A DNA stretch of 64,000 nt from Clostridiales bacterium (GTDB lineage Bacteria > Bacillota > Clostridia > TANB77 > CAG-508), in contig DPDV01000008.1 of the NCBI GenBank assembly GCA_003534295.1, positions 13,403-77,402 on the forward strand, in the 5' to 3' direction. Position numbers and translations under genes: made by a program. How positions within the stretch are numbered: position 1 is the first letter of the stretch; each line of letters opens with the position of its first letter. A model generated the notes under the pieces. It was not told where the DNA came from. It worked only from the letters and a program-made list of their open reading frames with translations, and made no database searches. Positions 43,748 through 55,000 of the stretch are shown here, one piece after another.

Positions 43748-44526
43748 TTTTGTTCCTCCTTATTAATTTTTTTATTTATATCTTCTATTGCTGTTATTTT
43801 TAGATACTCCATCCTTTTCTTGGTTTGCTCATCTTTATAGTCAATTCTGTCTATCAATTTTTCTATATATTTTTCATCTCTTATTTTTTTTAAACTATAC
43901 TCAAAGTTTAAATCATATATAAAAGCTAATATTATTATCCATTTATCAATATTGCTTGTAACTGTGCCAGATTTTATTGTTTTTTTCATTAATATTTGCT
44001 CATAAACATTATCAGATAGTTTCTCGTCTCCTATATCCTCTTTTTTATACAATAAATAAAATGGCTTAAACAAATATATATTCATAATATCTAATTTATC
44101 CGCATCTCGTATTATTTTTGCTTGAAGCATTTCATCTTTATTCAGGTTTAAGTTTATACTATATTTATTATGATTTCTTATTGCTTCATTTATAATTCTA
44201 TCATATTTATTTGTAGAAATAAACCTTCTTATTAAATTATTTTTATTTAGTTGTTCTACACCATACTCTGCATGATCTATACTTTTTGAATCCACAAATG
44301 TAGAATATTGTGTAATTTGTTCAAATCTACCTATATCATGTAAAAGGCCAACTAATTTTGCAATTTGTACTTGTTCTTCATTTAATTCTAGTGACTTTGC
44401 AATATTATAGCTTTCTTTTTCAACTCTGTAAGAGTGGTCTTTTTTCATTTTAATATTTTCATTTTGCAAATCAAATTTTAAAACATATTTTTCAAATGCT
44501 TCTTCAGCTTTTTTAAAATCAATCAT
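43744..44526 (-). CDS. HD-domain phosphohydrolase
   Basis: The 260 residues contain HSYRVEKESYNIAKSL, then the HD pair in LVGLLHDIGRFEQ, HAEYGVEQL, IRNHNKYSINLNL and KIIRDADKLDIMN, the ligands of an HD metal site in the correct order. HD proteins hydrolyse nucleotides such as (p)ppGpp or cyclic dinucleotides, or other phosphoesters; the substrate is unknown here. It lies between the two paralogous membrane proteins, overlapping the second by 4 bp. Confidence 0.8.
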   Translation of the reverse strand: MIDFKKAEEAFEKYVLKFDLQNENIKMKKDHSYRVEKESYNIAKSLELNEEQVQIAKLVGLLHDIGRFEQITQYSTFVDSKSIDHAEYGVEQLNKNNLIRRFISTNKYDRIINEAIRNHNKYSINLNLNKDEMLQAKIIRDADKLDIMNIYLFKPFYLLYKKEDIGDEKLSDNVYEQILMKKTIKSGTVTSNIDKWIIILAFIYDLNFEYSLKKIRDEKYIEKLIDRIDYKDEQTKKRMEYLKITAIEDINKKINKEEQK

Positions 44527-44534
44527 ATGTACCT

Positions 44535-46349
44535 CTATTCCTGGGCATTTTCTTCAATTAAATTTGTTTTCATTTCATTTTCTTTTACTTCAATTTCAGA
44601 AATAGCACCATTTGTTTTATAAGCTTTTATTTGTATTTTATATGTTTTGCCTATGTCTATATTTTTCTTATATTCTTCTATTTTTTTTATGCTTGTTTCT
44701 CCATTTACCATTATAAGATCTTCTTTTGACATAATGCTATTATGTTCTATAAGGACCTCATATATTTTGTTCAAATTTGTTGCTGATATATTTCTGCTTC
44801 CATCTGCTGATATATATGTTTTTAATATTTTTTGTGCCTCTGCTTCGTTATTGTTTAATTTATCATTTATTATTGAATTTTTTTGTGCATAATCTGTTGC
44901 AAATATCCAAATTCCATTTATCATTTTTTCTGTTATTCCATCACCGTTTGTACTAATAAAACTTGAACCAATTGTGCTTATAACCTCTAATTTTATTTTA
45001 GGTGCTAACTCATCAAATCCTATTTTCTCAAATTTTTGTGTTAAATTTTGAAATTTGTTTATAATGTATTTTTCTATAAATGGCTGTAGCTGTTTCAGAG
45101 TATAATTATTTAATATAACAGCACTAGAGTCTTTTAATTCTGCTATTTTTTCCCCATTAGCACCTACTTGTATATTTTGATTATATATTGAACTAACTTT
45201 TATTCCATTTTCATTCATAATAGTAGTAATTATTGAATTATTTATATTATTATTTTCCATCTTTCCAATTTTATTAACTATTTTATAGTTATACATTGGT
45301 TTATTTATATTTGGTGTTATTATAATATTATTTGTTACAAAATTGTCTTCTTCATTTTTATCAACAATAATTTTAGAATTATAACTAATATTCTCTGTAG
45401 AAATTTCTAAAAATATTAATAATTTAAGACTATTATTTTCATATGCATAATCTATTGTTAATTTATATTTACTACCAATATTTATTGATGTTCGAACTAC
45501 CTCTTTTTTATTAACATAAATTTCAATTTTTACTTCTTCTTCAATTCTTTGTTCGTTTATTTTTACTATTAAATTACTTGCTATTTCTTTGTAATTATCT
45601 ATTTTATTTCTTTCTAACGTTTGTAGTAAAACTTCATCTTTCATAGAATTTTCTAAGCACTTTATTATAATATTACATATTTCATCTCCACTTAGTTTTA
45701 ACAAATATACTTTAGCTTCGTAGCTTTTCTCTTCTATTTGAATATCTTTTTTACCTAACTTTATATAACTGGTTTTAGGTATATTTTGAATAAATATATT
45801 TGAATATGTGCTTATTAGATGTTCTTTTTCTATATCGTTTATATCAATACTATCTGGTATATATTGTATGATTTCTTTATTAACATTTAGCTTTTGAGCA
45901 AAATTCTTCAAATTTGCATTCCTTACACCTATATAATGTTTTAGCAGATCTTCGCATTTTATTCCATATGTGTTGTAGTCTTTTATGCAAAAAAGTTTTA
46001 ACAAATCATTTTCTTGCTCTTTTAGTGTTATTTTTGAATATGTTCTTTCAGTTTCAACATCATGTACAGTATTTGTTGCAATATCTATATTTTTCATTTC
46101 TTCATTTTTTTCAACAGTAATGTTAATATTTCCATCTGAAACATAATTATTTTTTTCTTTAATTCCCTTTTGCACCTTTGCATTTTCATTACATATAATG
46201 CTTAAAATTTTATTATTTTGTTTTGCAAAAGTCCAAAATAATTCTTCTGGACTTTTAAATGTATCAGTGCAAAAGTACAATATTATTAATGTAACAATTG
46301 CTATGCTAATTATAACACCCGAAATCATTATAACTAATTTTTTTTTCAT
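44535..46349 (-). CDS. Membrane-anchored extracytoplasmic protein, paralogue A
   Basis: A 604-residue protein with an N-terminal helix (about 5-28). It resembles the 532-residue neighbour: FKSPEELFWTFAKQN, IKCEDLLKHYIGVRNANLKN, ELKDSSAVILNNYTLKQLQP. It is longer by about 70 residues at the C-terminus. The sequence is very Ile/Asn/Lys-rich with alternating strands and no enzyme motif that I can see. It follows lepA by 30 bp. A duplicated pair flanking an HD hydrolase suggests a shared process at the membrane, by inference. Confidence 0.6.
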   Translation of the reverse strand: MKKKLVIMISGVIISIAIVTLIILYFCTDTFKSPEELFWTFAKQNNKILSIICNENAKVQKGIKEKNNYVSDGNINITVEKNEEMKNIDIATNTVHDVETERTYSKITLKEQENDLLKLFCIKDYNTYGIKCEDLLKHYIGVRNANLKNFAQKLNVNKEIIQYIPDSIDINDIEKEHLISTYSNIFIQNIPKTSYIKLGKKDIQIEEKSYEAKVYLLKLSGDEICNIIIKCLENSMKDEVLLQTLERNKIDNYKEIASNLIVKINEQRIEEEVKIEIYVNKKEVVRTSINIGSKYKLTIDYAYENNSLKLLIFLEISTENISYNSKIIVDKNEEDNFVTNNIIITPNINKPMYNYKIVNKIGKMENNNINNSIITTIMNENGIKVSSIYNQNIQVGANGEKIAELKDSSAVILNNYTLKQLQPFIEKYIINKFQNLTQKFEKIGFDELAPKIKLEVISTIGSSFISTNGDGITEKMINGIWIFATDYAQKNSIINDKLNNNEAEAQKILKTYISADGSRNISATNLNKIYEVLIEHNSIMSKEDLIMVNGETSIKKIEEYKKNIDIGKTYKIQIKAYKTNGAISEIEVKENEMKTNLIEENAQE

Positions 46350-46379
46350 CTTTTACTTTATTCCTCCTATTGGGCTGGC

Positions 46380-48191
46380 TTATTCATCATCCAGTTTTAA
46401 AACACTTAAAAAAGCTTCTTGTGGTATATCCACATTTCCTATTTGCCTCATTTTCTTTTTGCCTTTTTTCTGTTTTTCCAATAGTTTTTTCTTTCTTGTA
46501 ATATCTCCTCCATAGCACTTTGCAAGTACATCTTTTCTCATTGCTGATATTGTTTCTCTTGCTATTATTTTTCCTCCTATAACTGCTTGTATAGGTATAG
46601 CAAATAATTGCCTTGGAATAACTTCTTTCAATTTTTCTATCATCTTTTTGCCACGTTCATAGCTATTGCTCTTATGCACAATAAAAGATAACGCATCTAC
46701 TCCTTCTCCATTTACCCATATATCCAGCTTAACCAATTCTGATCTTTTATATTCTTTAAATTCATAGTCAAAAGAAGCATATCCTTTTGTTTTAGATTTA
46801 AGATTATCAAAGAAATCATAAATAATTTCATTTAATGGCATCTCATATATTAATGTAACCCTATTTTCATCCAAATACTTCATATTTATATAAACTCCAC
46901 GCCTATTCTGACATATTTCCATTATATTTCCTACATATTCTTTTGGAGTTAAAATTTCTGCTGTTACCATTGGCTCTTCAATATATGAAATGTCATTTGC
47001 CGGTGGTAAATCTGATGGATTATATAACTCCAACAATTCGCCATCGGTTTTATGAACTTTATAAATAACAGATGGAGATGTTGTGATTAAACTTAAATCA
47101 TATTCTCTGTCCAATCTTTCCTCTATAATTTCTAAGTGTAGCAAGCCAAGAAAGCCACATCTAAATCCAAAGCCTAATGCTGTAGAAGTTTCTGGCTCAT
47201 ATTCTAAAGCAGCATCATTTAGTTTTAATTTTTCTAAAGCTATTTTCAAATTCTCATAATCGCTTCCATCTACAGGATATATTCCACAATATACCATCGG
47301 ATTTACTTTTTTATATCCTGCTAATGGTTCTTCCGCTGGTGTTTCCTTTAATGTAATTGTATCTCCAACTCTAATATCAGAAAGGCTTTTAATGCTTGCT
47401 GCTATATATCCAACATCACCTGCTAGCAATTCATTGTCCGGCTCATATGTACCTGGTTCAAAATGTCCTACTTCTGTTACAGTAAAAGTTTTATTTGATG
47501 ACATAAGTAATATTTCGTCTCCCACTTTTACTTTTCCATCTCTTATTCTTACATATGCTATTGCTCCCTTATAATTATCATATAAAGAGTCAAAAATTAA
47601 AGCTTTAAGTGGTTTTTCTTCCTCCCCTTCTGGTGGAGGTAACAATGTTACTATTTTTTCTAATACTTCATCTACATTTAACCCAGTTTTAGCTGATATG
47701 CATGGTGCTTCATCTGCTGGAATCCCTATAATATCTTTTATTTCTTGTTTAACTTCTTCTGGTCTCGCATTTGGTAAATCTACTTTATTTATTACTGGTA
47801 ATATTTCTAAATTATTATCTATTGCTAAATAAACATTTGCAAGTGTTTGTGCTTCTACTCCCTGGCTTGCATCCACAACTAAAATGGCTCCATCGCATGC
47901 AGCTAAACTTCTTGATACTTCATAATTAAAGTCCACGTGTCCTGGAGTATCTATTAAATTAAGTTCATATTCTTGTCCATTCTTTGCATTGTACTTCATT
48001 CTTACAGCTTGTGACTTTATTGTTATTCCACGTTCTTTTTCTATTTCCATGTTGTCCAACACTTGATTTTCCATTTCCCTTTTAGATAAAACTCCAGTCA
48101 TCTCTATTAATCTATCTGCCAATGTGGATTTTCCATGGTCTATATGTGCTATTATGCTAAAATTTCTAATATATTTTTTTCTATCTTGCAA
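46380..48191 (-). CDS. lepA: Elongation factor 4 (LepA)
   Basis: Ribosome-associated GTPase that back-translocates or helps assemble ribosomes under stress. The 603 residues start MQDRKKYIRNFSIIAHIDHG, with P-loop IDHGKSTLADRL, DTPGHVDFNYEV, NKVDLPNARPE and the unique C-terminal domain (YGGDITRKKKLLEKQKKGKK) of LepA. First gene of its operon. Confidence 0.97.
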   Translation of the reverse strand: MQDRKKYIRNFSIIAHIDHGKSTLADRLIEMTGVLSKREMENQVLDNMEIEKERGITIKSQAVRMKYNAKNGQEYELNLIDTPGHVDFNYEVSRSLAACDGAILVVDASQGVEAQTLANVYLAIDNNLEILPVINKVDLPNARPEEVKQEIKDIIGIPADEAPCISAKTGLNVDEVLEKIVTLLPPPEGEEEKPLKALIFDSLYDNYKGAIAYVRIRDGKVKVGDEILLMSSNKTFTVTEVGHFEPGTYEPDNELLAGDVGYIAASIKSLSDIRVGDTITLKETPAEEPLAGYKKVNPMVYCGIYPVDGSDYENLKIALEKLKLNDAALEYEPETSTALGFGFRCGFLGLLHLEIIEERLDREYDLSLITTSPSVIYKVHKTDGELLELYNPSDLPPANDISYIEEPMVTAEILTPKEYVGNIMEICQNRRGVYINMKYLDENRVTLIYEMPLNEIIYDFFDNLKSKTKGYASFDYEFKEYKRSELVKLDIWVNGEGVDALSFIVHKSNSYERGKKMIEKLKEVIPRQLFAIPIQAVIGGKIIARETISAMRKDVLAKCYGGDITRKKKLLEKQKKGKKKMRQIGNVDIPQEAFLSVLKLDDE

Positions 48192-48249
48192 TATCTATAC
48201 CTCCCTATAGTTCAACCTTAATGTTTTCTATTCCACCATCCATCAACAT

Positions 48250-48279
48250 CTATTTTCATAAATTACTTTACACTATCAT
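48250..48279. repeat. Partial MITE-like repeat, copy 2
   Basis: TCTATTTTCATAAATTACTT followed by TACACTATCAT, matching the arm of copies at 29045-29094 and 63607-63657, but without the GGGCGATT palindrome. It lies in the leader of lepA. Confidence 0.5.
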
Positions 48280-48299
48280 TCTTTTACATCACTTGTTAT

Positions 48300-48328
48300 A
48301 TTATACCGTCTTGTATAATTTTTGTCTA
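48300..48328 (-). promoter_or_regulatory. Promoter of the lepA operon
   Basis: On the minus strand TAGACA (48323-48328), 17 bp, TATAAT (48300-48305), starting near 48293. The leader of about 100 nt contains the partial repeat. Confidence 0.7.
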
Positions 48329-48380
48329 TAATCTTATACTATATTTTGCTTTGTAAATTTGCAATACCTTTTAATTATGT

Positions 48381-51300
48381 TTAATCTTCTTTTACACTTA
48401 TATTCGCTTCCCCAACGATGTCTTGTAATTCTTTTAATATTGCAGTTGTCAAATATATTCCTCCTGCAAATTTTTTTTCTTCTCCATTTATTATTTGTAT
48501 TTGAATATTGTTTTTATCTCCTGAAAAGAATTTTATTGCTCCTTTTAATTGATTTCTATGCTTTTCGTCTAAATTTGTTATTGTTATTGATAAAATTTTC
48601 TTCTTCTGCACAGCAAACTCTTTTATATCTCTTGCTACTATTTTAGTATCCTCATCTTCTCTTACACTTAGTCTACCTTCCACCAAAATAATATTATCTT
48701 CCACAAGAATATTTGAACAATTTTGATAACAATTTTCAAATATTATTACTTCTGTTGTTCCATACATATCTTCAACAGTTACAAATGCCATAAGCTTATT
48801 TGTTTTAGTATATTTCTTTTTCACACTTGTTATTATTCCTGCATATTTTACCATTTGATTGTCTTCATATTTTGCCATTCCAGTTTCTTCTATGTCTTCT
48901 TTTATTTTTTTAATTTGATATGTATTTATAGTTGTTTGCATTTCTAGTTGATTTTTTATTTTTTCTAATGGGTGCCCAGATATATATATTCCCAACATTT
49001 CTTTTTCCATAAACAGCATTTCCTTTTCACTATACTCTGGAAAAACTGTATAATTATACTTAATTTCATTTATTTTTTCGTCTTCTGTTTCTGTTAAATC
49101 AAACATACTTACTTGTCCGTCAAAACTTTTTTTGTTGCTATTTGAAATAGTATCTATTATTGTTTCATAAGAGGCTATTAATGTACTTCTTGTTTGTTCA
49201 AAGCAATCAAATGCCCCTGATTTTATCAGACTTTCTACACATTTTTTATTTACAGATAAATCTTTTATCCTTTCGCAAAAATCAGCAAAGTTTTTAAATT
49301 CTCCATTACTAGTTCTTTCTTTTACTATTTCATCTACCGCCGATGTTCCAACATTTTTTATACTTCCCAGTCCAAAACGTATTCCTTCATTATCTACTGT
49401 AAACTTGGTATAACTTCTGTTTATGTCTGGTTTTAATATTGATATATTCAGTCTTCTGCATTCCTCTATATAATCTGGTATTTTATCTAAATTTCCTAAG
49501 AAGCTGTTTAATGTTGCTGCCATAAATTCTGCTGGATAATATGCTTTTAAATATGCTGTCCTATACGATACTACTGCATATGCTGCCGCATGAGATTTAT
49601 TAAATGCGTATTTTGCAAATTCAGCCATTTCGTCAAATATTCTATTTGCCGACTCTGCATCAATTCCATTTCTTACACATCCTGGTACTACTATGTTCCC
49701 ATCTTCATCTAGTTGACCATTTATAAATATTTCTCTTTCCCTTGCCATTACATCTAATTTTTTCTTTCCCATGGCACGTCTTACTAAATCAGCTCTTCCT
49801 AAAGAATAACCAGCTAAATCTCTTACTATTTGCATAACTTGTTCCTGATATACCATACAACCATATGTAACCTTTAGTATTGGCTTTAATGCAGGATGAG
49901 TATATACTGCATGTTCTGGGTCTTTTTTATTTGCTATATATCTTGGTATTTGATCCATCGGCCCTGGTCTATATAATGAAACCCCAGCTATTATATCTTC
50001 TAAACAGTCTGGTTTTAATTCCTTCATAAAGTTTGTCATACCTTGGCTTTCAAATTGAAAAATTCCAACAGAATTTCCATCTTGCCATAGTTTATAAACT
50101 TTTGGATCATTCATGTCATTATCAAACTCAACTTGAACCCCTTTATTTGCCTTTACTAAATCAATAGTATCTTGAATAACAGTTAACGTACGAAGCCCCA
50201 AAAAGTCCATTTTCAAAAGACCTAGCTCTTCTAATGTTGTCATTATATATTGTGTAGATATTGTATTATCTCTCATATATAAAGGAACATAAGTTACTAC
50301 TGGTTCTTTAGTTATTACTATGCCACATGCGTGAGTAGAAGCCTGCCTTGGCATTCCTTCCAATGCCATAGCAATTTCCAACAATTTTTTTACTGTTTCA
50401 TCATTTTCATATAATTCCTTTAACTCTCTATTTTGCTCTAGCGCTTTTTTTATTGTAATGTGCAATTCATTAGGTATCATTTTTGCTAATTTATCTGTAT
50501 CTGCATATGAAATGTCCAAAGCCCTTCCAACATCACGAATTACCATTCTAGCTGACATTGTTCCAAAAGTTATTATTTGGGATACATTTTCTTTTCCATA
50601 TTTTTGACATACATATTCTATAACTTTATCTCTTTTTTCATAGCAAAAGTCTACGTCAAAATCTGGCATACTTATTCTTTCTGGGTTAAGAAATCTTTCA
50701 AATATAAGATTATATTTTATTGGATCTATATCTGTAATTCCTATGCTATATGCAACAATAGAGCCTGCGCCAGAGCCTCTGCCTGGCCCTACTGGAATAT
50801 TGTGCGTTTTTGCATAATTTATATAATCCCAAACAATAAGAAAATAGTCCACATACCCCATCTTTCTAATTATGCTAAGCTCATATTCAGCTCTTTCTTT
50901 TATTTCATTAGTAATTTCCTCTCCATATCTTTTTGTCAATCCATCTACTGTTAATTTTTCTAAATAATCATAATGTGTGGCATATTGTTCTGGAACATCA
51001 TAATTAGGCAAAATAGTATGTCCAAATTCAAATTCCACATTGCATTTTTCAGCTATTTTTACAGTATTTTCTACGGCATCTGGTATATTTTTAAAATAAT
51101 CTATCATCTCTTCGGGAGATTTTACATACAGTTCCTCTGTATCAAATCTCATTCTGTCTTCATCATTCATTCTTTTACCAGTTTGTATACAAAGTAATAC
51201 TTCATGGTTATATGCATCTTCTCTTTTTAAGTAATGCGCATCATTTGTGGCTACAAGCGGAATCTCCAATTCTCTTGATAGTTCAACAAGTTTTTGATTA

Positions 51301-51914
51301 ACTAATACTTGCTCTTTTATTCCATTGTTTTGAACCTCTAAATAGTAATCTTCTCCAAATAAATTTTTAAACCATAATGCTACTTTTTTTGCCTCTTCAA
51401 TATTATTATTTAATATTGCTTGGCTTACTTCCCCTGCAAGGCAAGCACTTAAGCAAATTAACCCATCATGATATTTCTCTAAAATTTCTTTATCTATACG
51501 TGGTTTATAGTAAAAACCTTCTGTAAAGCCCAAAGAAACCAGTTTAGCCAAATTCTTATAACCATCATTATTTTTAGCAAGTAAAATTAAATGATTATAC
51601 TTCTCATCTATTTTAGGTTCCTTATCTTTTCTACCCCTTGGCGCCACATAAACCTCACATCCAATAATAGGTTTTACTCCATTTGCCTTACATGCCTTAT
51701 AAAAATCAATAGCCCCAAACATTACGCCATGATCTGTAAGAGCAATAGAATTCATTCCCAATTCCTTTGCTCTTACAGGCAAATCCTTTATTCTATTAGC
51801 ACCATCCAACAAGCTATATTCACTATGTATATGCAAATGCACAAATCCCAATTGTGGACAGTCCCTAATTGTCCCATTTTCCCAATTTTGGACACCCTTA
51901 TCATTTTCTTCCAT
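48381..51914 (-). CDS. dnaE: DNA polymerase III subunit alpha (DnaE type)
   Basis: Replicative polymerase of 1177 residues. PHP domain: FVHLHIHSEYSLLDG, ALTDHGVMFGAID; polymerase core: VGPGRGSGAGSIVAYSIGIT, ISMPDFDVDFC (catalytic Asp pair), GRADLVRRAMGKKK, KSHAAAYAVVSYRTAY; then a tandem HhH and an OB-fold. The PHP start in other bacteria is nearly at the N-terminus; here 23 extra residues precede it and most are encoded by a REP-like repeat. The ATG at 51914 has AGAGGT before it. It is downstream of addA and overlaps a small remnant ORF. Confidence 0.95.
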   Translation of the reverse strand: MEENDKGVQNWENGTIRDCPQLGFVHLHIHSEYSLLDGANRIKDLPVRAKELGMNSIALTDHGVMFGAIDFYKACKANGVKPIIGCEVYVAPRGRKDKEPKIDEKYNHLILLAKNNDGYKNLAKLVSLGFTEGFYYKPRIDKEILEKYHDGLICLSACLAGEVSQAILNNNIEEAKKVALWFKNLFGEDYYLEVQNNGIKEQVLVNQKLVELSRELEIPLVATNDAHYLKREDAYNHEVLLCIQTGKRMNDEDRMRFDTEELYVKSPEEMIDYFKNIPDAVENTVKIAEKCNVEFEFGHTILPNYDVPEQYATHYDYLEKLTVDGLTKRYGEEITNEIKERAEYELSIIRKMGYVDYFLIVWDYINYAKTHNIPVGPGRGSGAGSIVAYSIGITDIDPIKYNLIFERFLNPERISMPDFDVDFCYEKRDKVIEYVCQKYGKENVSQIITFGTMSARMVIRDVGRALDISYADTDKLAKMIPNELHITIKKALEQNRELKELYENDETVKKLLEIAMALEGMPRQASTHACGIVITKEPVVTYVPLYMRDNTISTQYIMTTLEELGLLKMDFLGLRTLTVIQDTIDLVKANKGVQVEFDNDMNDPKVYKLWQDGNSVGIFQFESQGMTNFMKELKPDCLEDIIAGVSLYRPGPMDQIPRYIANKKDPEHAVYTHPALKPILKVTYGCMVYQEQVMQIVRDLAGYSLGRADLVRRAMGKKKLDVMAREREIFINGQLDEDGNIVVPGCVRNGIDAESANRIFDEMAEFAKYAFNKSHAAAYAVVSYRTAYLKAYYPAEFMAATLNSFLGNLDKIPDYIEECRRLNISILKPDINRSYTKFTVDNEGIRFGLGSIKNVGTSAVDEIVKERTSNGEFKNFADFCERIKDLSVNKKCVESLIKSGAFDCFEQTRSTLIASYETIIDTISNSNKKSFDGQVSMFDLTETEDEKINEIKYNYTVFPEYSEKEMLFMEKEMLGIYISGHPLEKIKNQLEMQTTINTYQIKKIKEDIEETGMAKYEDNQMVKYAGIITSVKKKYTKTNKLMAFVTVEDMYGTTEVIIFENCYQNCSNILVEDNIILVEGRLSVREDEDTKIVARDIKEFAVQKKKILSITITNLDEKHRNQLKGAIKFFSGDKNNIQIQIINGEEKKFAGGIYLTTAILKELQDIVGEANISVKED
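51853..51905 (-). repeat. REP-like repeat forming the dnaE N-terminal codons
   Basis: Read on the minus strand: AAGGGTGTCC, AAAATTGGGAAAATG, GGACAATTAGGGACTGTCC. It aligns with 52083-52137 read on the plus strand, so the two are inverted repeats of about 50 bp flanking a small HTH-like ORF. It is in frame and encodes most of the residues before the PHP domain. Confidence 0.75.
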
Positions 51915-52065
51915 TTTTTACCTCTTGAATTATCTTTCTATTTATTCCTGTTACTCTGCTTATTTCATTTACACAAGTTCCTCTAATTTCTAGCATTTTA
52001 ATAATATCTTCTTTTATATTTTTTAAGTATATAATACTTTTTCCACAAATTCTACTGTTTATCAT
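51901..52065 (-). pseudogene. HTH remnant, probably of a REP-associated (RAYT-type) transposase
   Basis: A 54-codon frame whose end, NEISRVTGINRKIIQEV, resembles the helix-turn-helix C-terminus of Firmicutes Y1/RAYT transposases (QIARLTGISRGVVQ-like). There is no ribosome binding site, and no catalytic HUH domain is present. It overlaps the end of addA by 14 bp and the start of dnaE by 14 bp. With the flanking inverted REP copies it forms a unit of about 285 bp. Alternative: a small unrelated coding gene. Confidence 0.5.
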
Positions 52066-55000
52066 AAATTTTATGTGAATTTTTAGTCAAGGGTGTCCCA
52101 AAATGTCCAAACGGGTCAATTAAGGACTGTCCCCAATTAAGCAAGCAGATGTATGTTTCGTCTACTTTTCTGTTTAATGAGTTTTCTAATGCTTTTTTAT
52201 ATATTGATAGTTGTGTTTTGTATTTGTCTATTAATTCTTCTATTTTTTTTACATTGTCTGTTTTGTAATCTATTAGAATTAATTTATTGTCTTCTGATAT
52301 GTAGTATAAATCTATTATCCCTTGTACTAATATTGTTTCTTCTGTTTGTACGTTATCATATATTTCTTTTGCTAAAATGTTTATATAAAATGGTTGTTCT
52401 TTGTGTATTTCTTTTGCTTTTGTCAAGTTTTTCCATAAATCTGATTTTGTATATTGATATAGTTTTTCTTTATCTATTGCTTTTGCTTCTGTATCTGTTA
52501 TTATTTCTTTTAACACTAAATCTTGTATCATTTGTTCTATTTTTTCTTTGGTATATATTTGTTTTTCATTTAGTCTTTGTATACATAAATGCATTAATGT
52601 CCCTTTTTCTGCTGAGCTTATCTTTCTTTCTTTTTCCATAAATTTTGGAACTTCTGTTAATTCTACTTTTGTTTTTTCTTCTAAGTTAATTTTTGTTACT
52701 GCTGTTTTTGTAGGTATTCCTATAGATTCCTTATACTTATATTCCCAATTTAATGCTTCCTCTATTTTTTTAGTTTTTCTATTATCTTCTATTTTTTCAT
52801 TAATTATTTCATTTATTTTCTTTTCATTTTTTATTGTCTGTTTTTCAAATTGTTTCTCAAGTTCTTCTTTGGTATATGTATATAATTCTGCTATCTCTGT
52901 AATATTATTTTCATTGTTTAAAAATACAAGTTCTAGCCAATCCAAATATGTTTTATATTTTTTTATCAGTTTATAATCTATTGCATCATTCTTTTTTGCA
53001 TATATTTGTAATTGTTCTACTTTTTTCTTAAAATCTTTCTCTATATCCTTATTAAGTCCTGTTATTATTAATTTTTCTTTTGCACGCGTAAGTGCAACAT
53101 ACAATATTCTTTGCTCTTCTGACAATGTTTCTAGCTTAACCTTTAATTTTATTGCTTCTTTTGGTAATGTATCATACTCTATTCTTCTTTGGCAATCTAT
53201 TAATTTAGGTCCAATTCCTATGTCTTGATGTAGTAATATATTTTCATTTAAGTCTCTCATATTAAAACTTTTGCCTGTGCCACATAAGAAAACTACTGGA
53301 AATTCTAGTCCTTTACTTTTGTGTATACTCATAATTCTAATAACATTTTCGTTTTCGCCTATTAGCTTAGCTGACGCTAAGTCCCCATTATTGTTTTTTA
53401 ATCTGTCTATAAAATTTATAAAGTTAAATAAACCTTTAAAGCTTGCGCTTTCAAACTGCTTTGCCTTTTCAAACAACATTTTTAAATTAGCTTGTCTTAT
53501 TGCTCCATTTGGCATTAGCCCTACTATGTTCAAAAGATTTGTATCTATATATATTTGCCATATTAATTCGTCTAATGGTAAATATTTTTCCTTTTCTCTC
53601 CATTTATCAAAATAACATATTACATTTTCTATTTTATTTTTTAGACCCTCTTCTGCTGTTAACCTTGCCTTTATCATAGATTCATAAAAGCTACAACTTC
53701 TATCTGTTAGTCTTATTGAAATCAAGTCATTATCTGTAAATGCAAAAATAGGTGATCTCAAAATTGTTGCTAATGGTATATCTTGCATTGGATTATTTAT
53801 TATTTTTAGAATAGATATTATAATTTGTATTTCCATTGACTCTAGATATTGAGATGATGAATCACTAAATACAGGCAAACTTAATTGCTCTAATTCTTTT
53901 TCATATATTGGTGCCATATTGGCAGTAGCCCTTAATAATATAACAATGTCTTTATATGTTATTTTTCTATATCCCTGTTCTTTATCAAATACCATATAAT
54001 TACTATTTAACAATTCATTAATTTTATTAGCTACAAATTTTGCTTCTAATTCCGTATTTTCTATTTTTTCCATTTCTCCATTTTCTTCTGGCTCTTCGTT
54101 ATTAGTAAATACATTTTCTTCTTTCTCCTTTAAATCTATTATATGTATTTCTGTTTTTCCTGCATAATTCATACTTTCTTCTGGTTCCTTATACCCTGCA
54201 CTGTAGTTTAAATACTCTTGTTCGTTATACTCTATTTCTCCAACTTTTTCACTCATAATGTTTTTAAATACAATATTAGTCATATCTAAAATGTTCTTTC
54301 TACTTCTAAAGTTCTTGAATAATTGAATTTTTAGTCCTGAACTATTCCTTTCATTTTCATTCTTTAAATTGTATTTTTTATATTTGTCTAAAAATAATTC
54401 TGGTCGTGCTTGTCTAAATTTATAAATACTTTGTTTTACATCTCCAACCATAAAAACATTATTGCCTTTTGAAATGCTAGTTAAAATTTGCTCTTGAACC
54501 AAGTTACTATCTTGGTATTCATCTATTGCTATTTCCTCAAATTTTTCTTTATATCTTTTAGCTACTTCTGTTTCCCTTTTTTCTTCATCTAATAATATTT
54601 TTAATGCAAAATGCTCTATATCATTAAAGTCAATAATGTTTTTTTCTCTTTTTTTATCTGAAAATCTTTTCATAAATTCTAATATTAGTTCTTTTAGTTG
54701 CATTAATATTGTATAGATATAATTAATATCTTCATTAGCTTGCATTGAATCATACGAAATTTTTTTCTTTATGCTCTTGTTAATTATGTCTTTTGCTTTA
54801 TCTCTAATTTCTTTTGCTTGTTCTTTCAATTCTAGTGTTATTTTCTTATCTACCGGCCATTTTTGCCATTGTAAATTGCTTATTTTTATTAACACTTCAT
54901 CCCAATTATTTATTCCACTTTTTATATATTCAAGATTATAAATGTCTTCTTTTATTGCTTTTGTAAATTTAACTAATTCATCATACATTTCCATTTTGGC

